Of a stretch of DNA of 64,000 nucleotides, positions 33,420 to 45,432 are shown piece by piece. The DNA comes from Ottelia alismoides. Its lineage: Eukaryota > Streptophyta > Magnoliopsida > Alismatales > Hydrocharitaceae. The notes under the pieces were generated by a model that saw only the letters and a program-made list of their open reading frames with translations, was not told the DNA's origin and made no database searches. Location: contig JAZKJV010011606.1 in assembly GCA_037367405.1 (NCBI GenBank), positions 248,001-312,000 on the forward strand, read 5' to 3'. Both the position numbers and the translations under genes were made by a program. Every line of letters begins with the position of its first letter. Positions within the stretch are counted from its first letter, which is position 1.

Positions 33420-36400
33420 TGTTTAACAGGATTTTCGCAGGGTCTAAAGTAATCCACACAAGGCGGGATCACAATGTCACTGAGGCGACCCGCGAGAAAT
33501 CCCAATTCAAGCAACAATTAACCCACAACAGATAAATCAAGCAATGAAAGTAAATGTGCGGAGTTAAAATTTATTATAACTCTACAACAAAGATGTGTAT
33601 AGGTGCAAGTATGTGTAGAGGTCGAACACAGGGAGCAGACAGGTAGAACGGGGCAAATGAATGCACAAAGTGTGATTGTGATCAAATGTCTACTTGTGCT
33701 ATTTTTTGTGGGTTTTTTATTTTATATTTTTTATTTGAATTTTAATTTTATATTTTTTATTTTAATTTTTAATTTCTGATTTCCTATTTTCTTTTTATAT
33801 TTTTTATTTTATTTTTCTTTAAATAGGAATATATATACAATATAAGAAAAGAGAGGATAAGGTATTTATAAAAATAAGGAAAATACTTAAAAATTAGGAA
33901 ATAAAATAATTTTAGGTTTTTTATATTTTTCGAATGTTTTTGTGATTTTTCTAGATTTTTCTTAATTTTTTTGGTATTTTTAAAGTCAAAAATACGAAAA
34001 CAGTGCCAAAAATTGCTGGTCGAAATTAAAATGAGGATGAAAAATAGAAATAAGAGTCCAAAATTCCTCAAATTAATTTTAAATGAAAGATAATAAAATA
34101 AAGAAAATTCAGAATTTGAAAACACAATTTTAGATTTTATATGAATTTTATACATTTTTTGAAGGTTTTTAGAGTTTTTATATTTTTAGGAGTTTTCTTT
34201 TATATTTTTTAGTGATTTTTGGATTGAAATTAAAACACATGAAAATATACAAAATATATTTTTTGGGATTTTTCTGATGTGTTTTTATATTTTTTATGGA
34301 TTTTATAATGTGAACAGTGCACAAAATGCAAGTTTTTTATTTTTTTATAAATATTAAAATGCAAGAAATATGAAAAATAAAATTATGACGTTAAACTACT
34401 ATGCAACAGAGACCTAATATGATTTTTGTGGATTTTTTAGAGTTTTATAGAGGCGTGCAAAAAAATACTAGAAACAACAAGAAACTACATACAGGCCAGG
34501 GATGTTTTTGTAATATTTAAAAAGTCCAGGGGGCTGATTGTAAATTTCCAGAGAATATATAGCTGAAATAAAAACTTTCTGGACTAATATTAATAACAAA
34601 ATGCCCGAGGGGTCGTCTGCAAAAACCCTAGGAAACACGTGCGTGAGCACGCGCGTCTAGGAAGGCGCAAAATGTGATTCACGAAAAACGAAAGGTCTTG
34701 CTTACAAAATACCCACAAATCTTAAAGCTTTAAAGACAAGTTTCGGGACCATGTGGAAATTCAACAAAACCCGGGACCTTGCCTGAAAAATAGCCAGACG
34801 CACGTGGTGGCGCACGTGCGCCTCGCTGGCAAGGACCTGGCGGCAATATCGAAAAGTTTGATGTCTTTTTGATAAATATTACAAAGATTTTAGCACAGCC
34901 GATGAATGTTTAAAAACTAGTGATTAAATACACAAAGTTGCGTGGGTAGGATGCATAATTACCCACGCACGTTGCAGATCCGACGGTGCAGCGCCCTCTA
35001 CTGATACACGTGTCAACACGAGGCGCGCAGATGACGGTTGGTCCCCGACGGCCTGGATTAGATGATGGCTGATTGATCCGACGGCTGGCGACGGACAAGA
35101 TCTGACGGTGGCTATACGCCACTAAGAACGCGGCCAAGATCGACGGCGGAGAAGGAAGGAGGACGAACTGGGCACGAACTCCGGCGTTGCAAAGTTCTCC
35201 CAGCCGCCCCGTGCTGCTCCGACATCCGTTGGAGCTACAAAATGGCCGCGCATCACCTGCGAGCTTCCTCTATCGAGTGGTGGCCCCAACATTGCGGCAA
35301 GGGCACTAGAGGACCACCACGACGTGCACGGATGGGGGCTTCTCCCAGGAGCTTTGTGTCTGCCAAAAACAGACCCCAGATGGGTCTCGAACGCCCAGAT
35401 CCTGCAAGTGAAAGGGCAGCGACAAAATAGGGGACCTGGGGGCTCCAGTAGTGGGTGGATGATGAAAAGGCGTCGGGCGGAGGGTGGAAGTGGTGGCCGG
35501 AGCCTCAGAGCTCCGGCGAAGGTGATTGGCATGAAATAAGGTGATTAATTAACAAGTATGAGCCAAAATAGACTTAGCACATAAACTAATCAAATAAATG
35601 CAATAAGAGGGAGGAATAAACAGGACCTCGAAGGTTGTTACACCCGAGACGGTACCTCATGGCCGCTTGGCCGGAGATGGGTTGGAGCCACGCCAAAGAC
35701 CGGCCTAGCGTCGCCTCGATCGGCTGGAGGTGGTGCTGTCACCACCACCAGTCCGGAGCGCAAGAGAAGAGGGGAGAAAAGAGGTCAAAGGGTGTTCAAA
35801 GTGCAAGGGAGGTGACGGGTGGTATTTGAAAAATTGTCCAAGTGGCAAATTTCGAGACACGATCACGGGCGAGCAAAGAAGATCTTGGAAGATCTGATAG
35901 GCCGGCGTGGATCATGGTTGTACCAGGTACAATTTTCGTGAAGGGTCAACCTTCCCTCGAGCAATGCATCGATGGCGAAAAATTCGAGAAAAGGGAGTCA
36001 CGGGAAGCTCTGACAGGAGGCGCAGGGCTAGGACCAGGGAGTTGACCGGCAGGTCAACTTCCCAAGCCACCTGGTTGGTCCACGTGGACCAACCAGGAAA
36101 ATCCCTGGAAAAAATGATTGTAAAATCATTTTAAAATAGTAAATGAATTTATTAAATTTTGGTTATAAAATAAAAATATTTGTAATTTTATGAATTATTT
36201 TATGGTGAATTTTATTTATTTATATAAGGTATATAAATACAAGTTGCCTTTTATACCCTTTATAGGTATTTTTATCTATGTATTTCATTGATTTATTTTT
36301 ATTTTGGATATTTAATTTATTCATTTATGTTTATTATTTTATAAAATTATAGAATACTTTTATACACGTAAATATATTTTTATTTTATTTTTCTGAGGTG

Positions 36401-37246
36401 TTTTGTATACTTAATAAAATATAAGTGTTAATATACAGGTATATTTATAGGTATTGTACCTATGTATTCTATATACATGTAATTTATTTTACTTTTCTTT
36501 TATGATTTTATTCTGATTTTAATACACATATTTATTATAAATAATATTTACAAAATTATAAAAATATAAAAATATAAAAATAATGAATAAATAATAAAAT
36601 AAATATTTTAATCTGTACAAGTATACAATAGAGGTCCAAAACTCAACTTTCAAAACGTAGCTCCGCCAAATGCGAAACCACCGCCATTAAATAGCTTATT
36701 TAAATTATATACAATTAAAGGTGAGTTTGATGTATTTGGAGTTTTTGTTTGGGAGATACATGTCTGGGAAGTTCGGATTCTGGAATTTTATTCAGACAAT
36801 AACTCTTTATCTGTACATTTTTTAGTGAAATCAATTTTGTATTTTTCTTTATTTAATTATCTACAACTTTCATGTTCAAAGTTTCTTTATTTGAAGTACA
36901 AAAAGTCGAACCAAAAATAGGTCCCAAAATGGATAAGGAATGAATAAAATAAAAGGAATTTATTCTGTATTTTGGCCCTTATCTCCCCCTACTTTATTCC
37001 TTGTCGACATAGTCATCTAGATGCCTAGGTCTCGGGGTTTCGGGTCATAAAACATTTACAATATTTTATTCTTTTTCTTTTCTTTTCTTTATTCTATAAT
37101 TTTGGCTCTAAAAATCACATTTTATACAATATTTACACAATTATGCATGAATGCTAAAATGTCTAAATTAAGACTATTTACACGCATTTACTAGGGTTTT
37201 TAAGGCCAAAATGATAGAATAAAGATGATGAAACGTACATTCACCA
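33420..37246 (-). repeat. 5' LTR of element B
   Basis: It runs from TGTTTAACAGG to ATTCACCA on the plus strand, 3827 bp, the same length as the 3' LTR. It keeps several CpG sites that are TpG or CpA in the other LTR (for example near 33462 and 33485-33495). The conserved block is at 36977-37009. Confidence 0.93.
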
Positions 37247-37251
37247 GGGGG
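37247..37251. other. Right target-site duplication of element B
   Basis: GGGGG (in a run of six G) follows the LTR end. It matches 23604-23608. Confidence 0.85.
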
Positions 37252-37932
37252 GCACTTCTCAATCAAATCACTAAACCGCTCCCAAGTCCCATAAAATAAT
37301 TCTTGGGGTCCCTGAAAGACGCTCGAAATATTGGACCGCATGAGATTGAGATGGTCAAGAGGATAGTACTTGTGCCCTGAAGGCTGAAGGGAAAGGTGGT
37401 CATCTTGACTACTTCCAATAAGATGTTGGGGTAGTAAGTGGTGCTACATATGCGTCCAAATTGCTGGAGATGGATGTAAGGTTCCTCATTTGAAATCCAG
37501 TGGAAGCTCAAGAGGAGAGAAAGGAGCTACAGCTTCAGCTCGAAGTGTCCATGGATCAGCAGAATCTAGATCCACTCAGTGATGCAGCCGGCCCTAGGGT
37601 TGTAGGTCTGCTTCAGGGTTGGCTTGGGTCAACCTCTCCTTTACTCTCACTTACCTCCATGAGGTCCATCTATAGAGTGATTGTCCTCGTCATCACCATG
37701 GAGATGATCATCTCCTCCTTGATGTACATCCCGTACTTTTGATATCCTCCTCAGTTTGTTCAACATGTCATGGTAAGTGACATGGGCAAGTGCTTGGTCA
37801 GTCAACTACTACTGGATGGCATGAATACATGCCAAGAGCTGATTATTCACCTCTTTCTGGATTGTGCCTTGCTCTGTATTCTGCTTTGTGTTGGGGAGCT
37901 GTGGTCCCTCTCCTCTACCTGTAGGAGCCATC
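37247..37932 (-). pseudogene. Element A gag, N-terminal half
   Basis: On the minus strand a plausible gag start MAPTGRGEG lies near 37932. Later pieces include NEEPYIHLQQFGRICSTT, VVKMTTFPFSLQ and, in a shifted frame, ELFYGTWERFSDLIEKCP just before the element B junction. This is the N-terminal and central part of the gag domain in Athila/Tat elements (usual: EDPYAHL, RLFPFSL, YEYWERFKKL). It continues across B at 23608. Frameshifts and stops break it. Confidence 0.8.
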
Positions 37933-39974
37933 TATGATTCTTACTGTAAAGATATGGGCTCCAGATCGGGGTCTAGATTTGCAATTGTGAAAATACCCAG
38001 ATCAGCATGCATGCATGCACCAGATGTAGAGAATAATTTAGAATTAGGGCCAATTTTGAATTGTATTGAGGATGGAGAAGTGTAAAGAGTGAAATCAATC
38101 TTCATCCAAGGCCAATATTCATCCAAGGCCGAACTCGGGAAGGGAGTTTTCCTGATCTGAGGGAGGTAGAAGAAAAAGGGAGTCCTAAGGACGATTTGTG
38201 GAGTTTGAACCACGTGCCTGGGGATCGCCCAAATTCTTAAAGATGTCGAAGTCAAGAACTCGATGTGGGTGTCAGCGGAGTCCCGACCAAATTATCCTGG
38301 AGTCAACATCTTGAAGGAAAAATAGAGTAGATGATGGACAGAAGATACAGTGACAACAAAATAAAAGGAGTGCAAAACAATAGAAGGCTCACAATGAGCG
38401 GGGGTCAAAGAGAAGTGTGAAAAGAAGGAATGACAAAATGCTACAAGTGTGTGGGACTTGATCTTTGAACCTAAGCTAAATCAAACAAGCACTAACCAAA
38501 ATGGATTCACCGACTCTACTATTTGAAGCAGTGAAGGTTCGAACATTTTTATCTTTTAAATTTTAGAGTTGTGAATTCAAGCAAAAATTGTAACACGCCA
38601 TTAAGCGACTAGACCTAGAGGAGAGTGTGTACGGCCAAGAAAATATCCAAGTACTTGTTCCACCTTCTTTGTATCCTATAGTCTGCATTTTTTAGGTCCT
38701 CAATATTGGTCCTAGGGGGCTACTCGGCCAAATAAATAGAGAGAGAAAGCCAATAGGTGAAACCACTACTTCCCTCACAAATGAGGTACTCGGACGCAAG
38801 ACAATGAGACAGGCACCCCCGTGAGGGTGTGGCCTATGCTCAATACTTCAGATCAAGTCATATGCTCTACACAAGGAGAGAGCACCATCGTCGACAAGAC
38901 CCTACTCATTTGCATTTGAAAGAAGCGCCAACACTTCGTTGGTCCCAGGTTATAATTGAGGCAACCATAGATCAGGTTTTTGGCTCTAATCCTTAAGGGT
39001 TGTGCCTCACTTTGTCTGGAGCATACCTGAATACAATGAGGGATTTGTAAACCCCAAACAATGACATATGTTATGATTTTTAATTAGGTCAGAGTTTATT
39101 TAGCAGTCTCCTTGTTTTAATTTTTGCTTTTCATTTTTTAGTATTTTTCAATAGCAAGTGCCTAATAATTTTTTATTTTCGTTAAACATAGGTGCTCAAA
39201 ATCAGAGGGAGAAAGACAAAGTGATGCAAGATGACACTTGGATGGAAATCTCACCCTGGTGCCTGGATGTTGAATACTTAATTAGAAGACTTACAGTGGT
39301 TCCTAGCTCTCTCCATACAGGACGCAAGGCAGAAATTTTTAAATCTAATCTATATGAAACGAACGGTGAAATCGCCCTAAGTATGAATTGTTATTAAAGT
39401 AAAGAATGGATTGTATTTGGCTGGATCCAATTGCAGACTAAAGGAACATGTAGTATATTAGGTGTGGGGACCTAGGTCACTTGATCAATTAATCCTAAAA
39501 ATGCTAGAGGCTCATTGAGATAAAATAAATAAAAATAACGTAGAAAGCACAAATCGCATAAAACAAAGAAAATAAAGGCAAAGAAAATGCGAGAAAACTT
39601 GGAGAGCCCCAAAGTAAACAAACACTTGGTAAAATAGGCTTGAATGTTCAGAGTCCAACTGTATTATTACAAATGAATAATGGAAATAAAAATGTTGTTT
39701 TCCTCTCACACAAAAATACAAAGAGCAAATATTCTATACTAATTTCTCTCTCTCTCGTTTGCTCTCTCCAAGTGGTCCGCCAAAGAGAAGAACCACTCTT
39801 CTTATAGCTCGGGTGCTCTAACTACCAACGAAGTTACCTTCTCCTTGAGGTCCCTCGCAAGAAAAATAATAGATAAATGATTAGCACTGATAAACAGTTA
39901 TCTCAAATAAAAGGAAAAATAATAGCAGGAAAATAATGAAGTAAAATGCACACAAAAATCTATCATAAGAGTAG
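37933..39974 (-). other. 5' leader of element A
   Basis: Non-coding. Parts are homologous to the element B leader (for example AAAATCAGAGGGAGA near 39200 and GAAATCGCCCTAAGT near 39369). A short direct duplication (CATCCAAGGCC) occurs near 38104 and 38121. Confidence 0.55.
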
Positions 39975-39993
39975 CTCTCCTGCAACGACATCA
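39975..39993 (-). other. Decayed primer binding site of element A
   Basis: The minus strand reads TGATGTCGTTGCAGGAGAG, about 14 of 19 matches to the tRNA-Asp type PBS, mostly transitions. It sits two bases (AA) after the LTR end, as in element B. Confidence 0.6.
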
Positions 39994-39995
39994 TT

Positions 39996-40045
39996 TGATG
40001 AACACAAAGATTGAGGATGGATCCTATTGTCCAATCTTAGCACGA
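39996..40045 (-). repeat. 5' LTR remnant of element A
   Basis: About 50 bp match the start of 11594-15666 on the plus strand (TGATGAACACAAAGAT, GAGGA, GGA). After that the sequences diverge abruptly. The rest of this LTR is not seen in the window. Confidence 0.7.
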
Positions 40046-41500
40046 TGATTTCAACGAAGGAACTCATCCTTTTTGAGTTCTATAACTTGGAGTTTGAGGA
40101 TTTTAGGTCGTTTGCAGCTGCTGGGAAGTTCGAATCCGGATTTCGTTCTCTCACTTCTCAAGTTTTCAGCTCTTAGGATTTCCCTAGAGATAATCGAGAC
40201 GTTAGTTTCCCGCCAATGTTTTTTCAAGGGCTTTAATTGTTTTATTTTCACAACTCGTAGATGAAGAGATTATTCGACATTAGTTCCTTAGCCCAGGAAT
40301 TCGAAAAGCAACCACTGGTTAAGCAAAATTACTACAAGCCAACAGGAAAGGGTTATGATCGAAGAAGGTCTTTGGAAGAGTTTGAATGTTTGATCAGGGA
40401 AAAAGGTCAAGAATGATCATGTTAGCAAGGATTCGATCAAGAATCCCACAACCATGTGAATTTTGTGCTTTTATCTTGAAATTTAAAAAGTCTCTGAGAT
40501 TGAATCCAACGATTTTTCAAAAGTCCCATTCTACGAGATCTGATTTCTCCCTCCTCCTCCCCTTCCCTCCCCCTCACCCTCCCCCTTTTTAAGTGATAGA
40601 TGGAGAAGCTGAAGTATTACATGCAGTTGAGCAAATCAATAATGAATCGATTTCGCTTGCAAGAATCTTGAAATCCATGAGTGCGATGGAAAAACTTGGA
40701 GACTGAAATGATAAACACGCAAAATAGGGAGTTAATGCTGAGAACAAATTTTCCCCCTTATGGCGGGGAAGGAGACTTGAGGCTCTCCCGGAAGTCCTCC
40801 CGATCCAGCTCAACCGTTGTAATAACCAGAATCTCCACCTTTCTCTCCATTGATGCTCTCGATAAGCATTCACGTTACAATCACAACATGCATTATATAT
40901 TTATCTATAGTATTTGTTCCTTTTTTTACGGTGAGGTCCTTAGTAATGGAACCCAAACTCTTTCTAAAATATGTTCTTATCCGGTATCCAAATAATATGA
41001 ATGCGCACTCTTCTTATAGTCTCATCGATACCTTTCCAACGAGCTTAAGAACATTGAAATTCGAGTTCGGGAGCTCAAGTTATGACTGTTTTAACGAGAC
41101 TGGGTCATGCTCCATTTCTGATCTGAACCGACATCCGGATCCGAGTTTCCACCATATAAAAATTGCTTTGTTTCCCCCTAAAGTCCTAACCCAACCCTTC
41201 CTCCCTTCCTCTCGCCAGAAACCTCGTCAAAGCACCACCGTAGAGGAGGTAAAAGGCCATCCTCGTGCACCGGTTCTCGTCATCGATGGAGTACTGAACA
41301 CAACATTTCTCCACGGACAGAGATACCGAGGATGGGAGTTTTTGAGGTAGCGATATTTCCATTCCTCTTGCTGCCGAATTCACGTATTTTAGTCGAACTG
41401 ATGAGCGTGCATATCTTAAAAAAATAAATTTTCTTTTGATAAGTTCATTTTAATATTGATTTTGGAATGGTTGATGGTTATACAGTTGATCACAACTATT
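40046..41500 (+). mobile_element. LTR-like fragment, probably Ty3/gypsy chromovirus
   Basis: No coding part is seen. The region from about 40990 to 41420 has the look of a plant chromovirus LTR: ATACCTTTCCAACGAGC, a CCATATAAAA box and a pyrimidine-rich leader, then GATACCGAGGATGGGAG. No matching partner LTR or PBS is seen, so the call rests on general resemblance. Confidence 0.35.
41155..41162 (+). promoter_or_regulatory. TATA box in LTR-like fragment
   Basis: TATAAAAA is followed within about 30 bp by a C/T-rich leader (TTTCCCCCTAAAGTCC). Confidence 0.4.
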
Positions 41501-42577
41501 GTATTTAAAATATATAATTAGGATTTAATTAGAAAGCATGTACAATTACAATATAGAGTGAATTTGGTCTCAACTGAAAAACCAAATTGATTAGAGGAAA
41601 AGTTGAGAATTCTCAAATTTGAAACAAGGAGAGTTATGGGTGAAAGTTTAGTACTACATGTACTATTTCTAAACTTTTGGTGGACTTATATATGAGTCCA
41701 CACCCCAAGCTCTTCTAGCAATATTAGAGAGGATGAATGGACGACCATACATGTGCACGCGTATGCTCCGCTCCATCTCCGGCATCGGCACCGACACTGG
41801 CTTGGGCGCCGGCTCGGGTTCGGGAGAGTCAATTCGGATCTCAGATCTCGATACTTTTGCTATGGGTTTTATTTGACAAGTCGACTAAATTAATCATATG
41901 GATTAATTTGAATTCGACTGTAGTTTTAGAATTCAAAAAGACAATCCCGTTGAGGGACATTTTCGGAAAATGAAAAATACCGTGTGCTTAGAGCACACAA
42001 CACCTTTTATACGCATCCACCGTTTTCCGTCACTCGCAAGAAAACTCCCACGCCGTCTCTTTTGCTTTCTACTCTCCCACTGCATCTTCGACATGTTCTT
42101 CTCAGCTGCAAGTTCTCGGAGGTACTTTCGAGGACGGTCTAGTCGGTGTGCATGGACAAAGACCGTGTACCGTCGTATCCTAGGAGCATATCGTCGGTAT
42201 CCTACGCACCGGGATTGTGGGGACGATATCCTCTATAAGGACAATCCATTTCATGGAAGCTTCGGTGAATTCTAGTATAATCTTTCTTTCATTTTGTTCG
42301 ATGCAAATTGTTTATTGCTTTACATTTTCTGAATCTCGCCTTAATTTATTTTTTCGTTCAATTAATTTGTTCATGTTTGCATTATGTAATCGGACAAATG
42401 AATGGGAAACATGTGATTATCAATATGTTAATCGTTGATGTTTCTCTGTTAATTCATTTGGATTCATTGAATTACTGTTTAAATATGTCTCGTTGATCAT
42501 GTTTACAATAATCTTAAAGAGGATATCCAGAATCGAATTTAAAATTATGTCAGAAACAATGTTTAAATCGAGTATGG
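41501..42577 (+). mobile_element. Copia-like LTR/leader region upstream of gag
   Basis: No gene. A GC-rich patch with GGCGCCGGCTCGGGTTCGG (about 41810) and a CCTTTTATACGCATCC box (about 42003) before a C/T-rich leader resemble plant copia LTRs. I found no clear PBS. The boundaries are not defined. Confidence 0.35.
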
Positions 42578-43985
42578 ATGACGGGTATTCCTGAGAAATT
42601 TGATGGTCAGAACTTCAAGCGATGGCAACAACACATGAAGATCCGGTTAACCACCATAGGACTAATCTCTATACTTGAAACCGATTGTCATACAGTGGAA
42701 AAGGAAAACCCCTCCCCGATAGCCAGAAGGCGCAATCTGCGTAGAAGGAAGGCGATCGTATATGTCATGATTGCATCTTGTTGGCTCTATCCAACACGTT
42801 GTTTGACGTATAATGTTCGTCCACGTAGACTGCTAAGAGGTATGGGAAGATGTAGATCGGAAGTATAATACCGAAGACCTTGGTATTGAGAAATACTCCG
42901 TGGCCAAGTTCTTAAAGTTTTCCATTATTGAAGGAAAATCAATTTCTGAATAGGCACATGAATTTTTACTCATGCTCCATGGTTTAGAAGATGTCGAAAT
43001 GAAACTTGTAGAGAAGTTTCAGGTCATATGCATGATGGAAAAATTCCCCAAGTCTTGGGAAGACTTCGGTATGATCCTGAAACACGGGAAGGAGAAAATT
43101 CCTATAGATGACTTCATGGTGGCAATTGCCATAGACGAGGAATACATGAAATAAAAGCTTGTGGTTCCTGTCGATATTCAGGTTAAGGTCAATTTTATAA
43201 CCTCGAAGGGCAAAGATAAGAAGGGAAAGGGTGATAACAACAATAAAATAAAACCAAAGGGCAAGATCCAGAAAAAGACAAAGAATAAACCTTGCTGGTA
43301 CTATAATCAGGTTGGCCATTGGAAGAAGGATTGTCCGTCCTTAAAGGTTCAAGCTAAGGCTGCAGATGGGAGTCCACAAGTGAATATGATCATTATGAGA
43401 CTTGGGGGTAGCGAGGGGAAGCTGAACTATACCATATTCATAAATCAAATAAGTGGTTCGTGGATACGGGAGCTAATGTAAATATTTGTTCTGACTGAAC
43501 TTTGTTTTCTTCTTATCAAACCTACAGTTGTGAGACTGTAAAGATGGGTAACGATTCCGCAGTTAGGGTGTTAGGGTCGGGACAAGTCAACTTATGTTCT
43601 CCTCTGAACATGTTTAGACGTTGCACAGGGTGCTGCATGTTCCTGACATCAAGAAGAATGTTTTATTTGGCTTAATCTTTGTTAGAAATGGTTTTGAATT
43701 AAACTTTAAATGTAATAAAGTTATTATTCTGAGATATGTTATTCCTTATGGAAAAGGCTATTTGGTAGATTTTGATTTGTTGTTTAGAATTGGATTTGAT
43801 TCAGTAGACATTGATAGATTGAATGTTTTAAATCCTGAATATTCTAATTATGTATCTCATGTACTTAATAATCTAGAATCTTGTGATCTGTGACACGTTA
43901 GATTGGGACGTGTAAACTTAAATTCAATTAAAAGGATGATGAATTTAGATTTGATCCCAAAACACGATGTTGATAAAACTCAAAA
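42578..43985 (+). pseudogene. Ty1/copia gag and protease remnant
   Basis: Frames in order give the copia gag start PEKFDGQNFKRWQQHMKI, then CMMEKFPKSWEDFGMILKH, a lysine-rich stretch, the knuckle CWYYNQVGHWKKDC, the protease site WFVDTGANVNICSD (about 43454-43495), LHRVLHVPDIKKNV, KGYLVDFDL, and a GAG-pre-integrase piece VRLGRVNLNSIKRMM. Gag forms the particle and the protease matures it. The second Cys of the CCHC knuckle is Tyr, and frameshifts and stops occur near 42830, 42950 and 43450. The catalytic D-T-G-A is intact. Pol is lost after about 43985. Confidence 0.83.
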
Positions 43986-45326
43986 ATGGGAAAGGATCTC
44001 TTAGTATTCTTCGCCTTTGGTATACGCTTGTTCTTCATGTATTTCTTGAGGTTGGGAAATTTATCCGAGGCTTTTATTAAAAGAAGTTTAAAAATAATCC
44101 TTTCTAAAATAGCTTCCATATTATATGTGTCAACTTATTTTTGGATTTTTTTATGTAAAATCATAAAAATCAACCTCATCAACTTCTTCAGGTACTAACG
44201 TTAACATGGATTTTAGATCCATCCCAATGAGACGAATCCAAAGGAACCTGTTTTAAATGAATTAGATGTGATTTCGAATTGTTATGAATTTTTAAAGAAA
44301 AAGATGTTGACGTCAGTTAAGCCATCATTATCTCTTAATCACTGTCATTAGCACTATAACATTTTGATTAAAATTTATATGGTCATTAAGCTTACTAATC
44401 ATGGTTAATGAAAGTTAATCATGGGTTAGTTGATGTTTATCACAATAAAGAATAATTAACCACTGTCAGTGCTAATTAATCATGATTAGCTCTAATGAAT
44501 AGTCATTAGAGAAATCAAGAATTTTTGATAAGATTAGGCAAAATCATGGGCTTTGATATCATGGTATTGAAGGAAACCATGGTTTTGGGCAAAACCATGG
44601 GTAAAAATCATGAATTCTAAATCATACTTTTCAGGGGTTGGGAGATTATAAATACCCCTACTCCTTTATTGTCTACAACTTTCATTCCATCCACCACCAC
44701 CATCCATGAAGTGTTTCTATATGACATAGAAACTTGAGTAATACCCTACTTGGGTGTGAGTGGTTGGGCCGCCAGTGAACGTGCGTCACCCACCAATGAT
44801 GCAAATTGTGCCTTTTTTGTATCATTTCTTCTTTTAGTTTTGATTTTCAAGTCTCATTTTTGTTTGAATATCATTTTATAAGAGCAAACTCTATCGAATT
44901 TTCCCTTGGAATATCACTCGATGTAAGAGGAAACTCTACTGAAATTTTCCTTGAAATATCACCCGCTGTAAGGGGAAACACTGCTGAAATTCTGAGAGAT
45001 TATGTTCTTTGTGTTCTTCATTTGTTCTTTGTTCGTTCACTGTGTTCTTCATGTTTTTTATGAGAAAATGGATTTCAATCATTTCAAGAGACGTTAATCA
45101 TCTTATTTGAACATGAACCAAAATAGGTTGTTACGCACATGAAAAATAACACGTTAGATGATGAAATCCCGACTCTTGTTGTTGGGTTTTCAAGTTAAAT
45201 TTGATAAAATTATTGTTTATTATGGTCTTTATTACGAAGAATGTTCACATGCCTACTTCATGATTTACTCTAAAGTAATTGCTGAAATAGAGTTGGTGTA
45301 ATGAATCATCCTTGTAGCTGCTATGA
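43986..45326 (+). other. Unassigned AT-rich region with TATA-bearing LTR-like part
   Basis: No gene is recognised. 44305-44560 starts TGTTGACGTCAG and is packed with TAATCATG/TTAATCA repeats in both orientations. A good TATA box (TATAAATA, 44647-44654) is followed by a C/T-rich leader. It may be a copia-type LTR, but I cannot show its ends. A short open stretch near 45215-45301 (VYYGLYYEECSHAYF) may belong to the coding-like remnant downstream. Confidence 0.35.
44647..44654 (+). promoter_or_regulatory. TATA box
   Basis: TATAAATA lies in a context typical of LTR promoters, with ACCCCTACTCC downstream. Confidence 0.4.
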
Positions 45327-45432
45327 TTTATATACAATACTATACCAATATTAGGTAAAAAATTATATGACTTTGGATCTATTTACAATCCTTGTACTAT
45401 CTTTTATGACAAGGAGGAATTGGAGAAACACT
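45327..45432 (+). pseudogene. Coding-like remnant, part 1
   Basis: The frame is open from 45327 with protein-like content (GKKLYDFGSIYNPCTIF, KEELEKHY). It ends at the target duplication of solo LTR D (ACACT, 45428-45432) and continues in the same frame after removal of D (part 2, 49402 on) and of E (part 3, 52990 on). I do not recognise the protein. It could be a host exon fragment or part of another transposon. Confidence 0.35.

Larger units (their letters stand above)
23609..37246 (-). mobile_element. Element B: non-autonomous Athila-like LTR retrotransposon encoding only a retropepsin-like ORF
   Basis: The element is complete, 13,638 bp, with two 3827-bp LTRs (23609-27435 and 33420-37246), TSD GGGGG on both sides, a tRNA-Asp-like PBS, a PPT, and one minus-strand frame (30087-32081). 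RT, RNase H, integrase and a recognisable gag capsid are absent. Leader and 3' non-coding region resemble those of element A, so B appears to be a coding-reduced relative that would need enzymes in trans. It lies in the gag of element A in the same orientation. LTR differences, often at CpG, show it is older than the 53.5-kb duplication. Confidence 0.92.
11594..40045 (-). mobile_element. Element A: decayed autonomous Athila-like Ty3/gypsy retrotransposon, host of element B
   Basis: Read on the minus strand the order is a 5' LTR remnant (39996-40045), PBS, leader, gag, PR, RT, RNase H, IN, a long 3' non-coding region, PPT and 3' LTR (11594-15666). The integrase-last order is that of Ty3/gypsy. 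A tRNA-Asp-like PBS, very long LTRs and a C-terminal gag motif of the TLRSGR type point to the Athila/Tat branch. Element B occupies 23609-37246 inside gag. The 5' LTR is cut after about 50 bp, so the target duplication on that side cannot be read; the left flank is TGGGC (11589-11593). All coding parts are broken. Confidence 0.88.
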
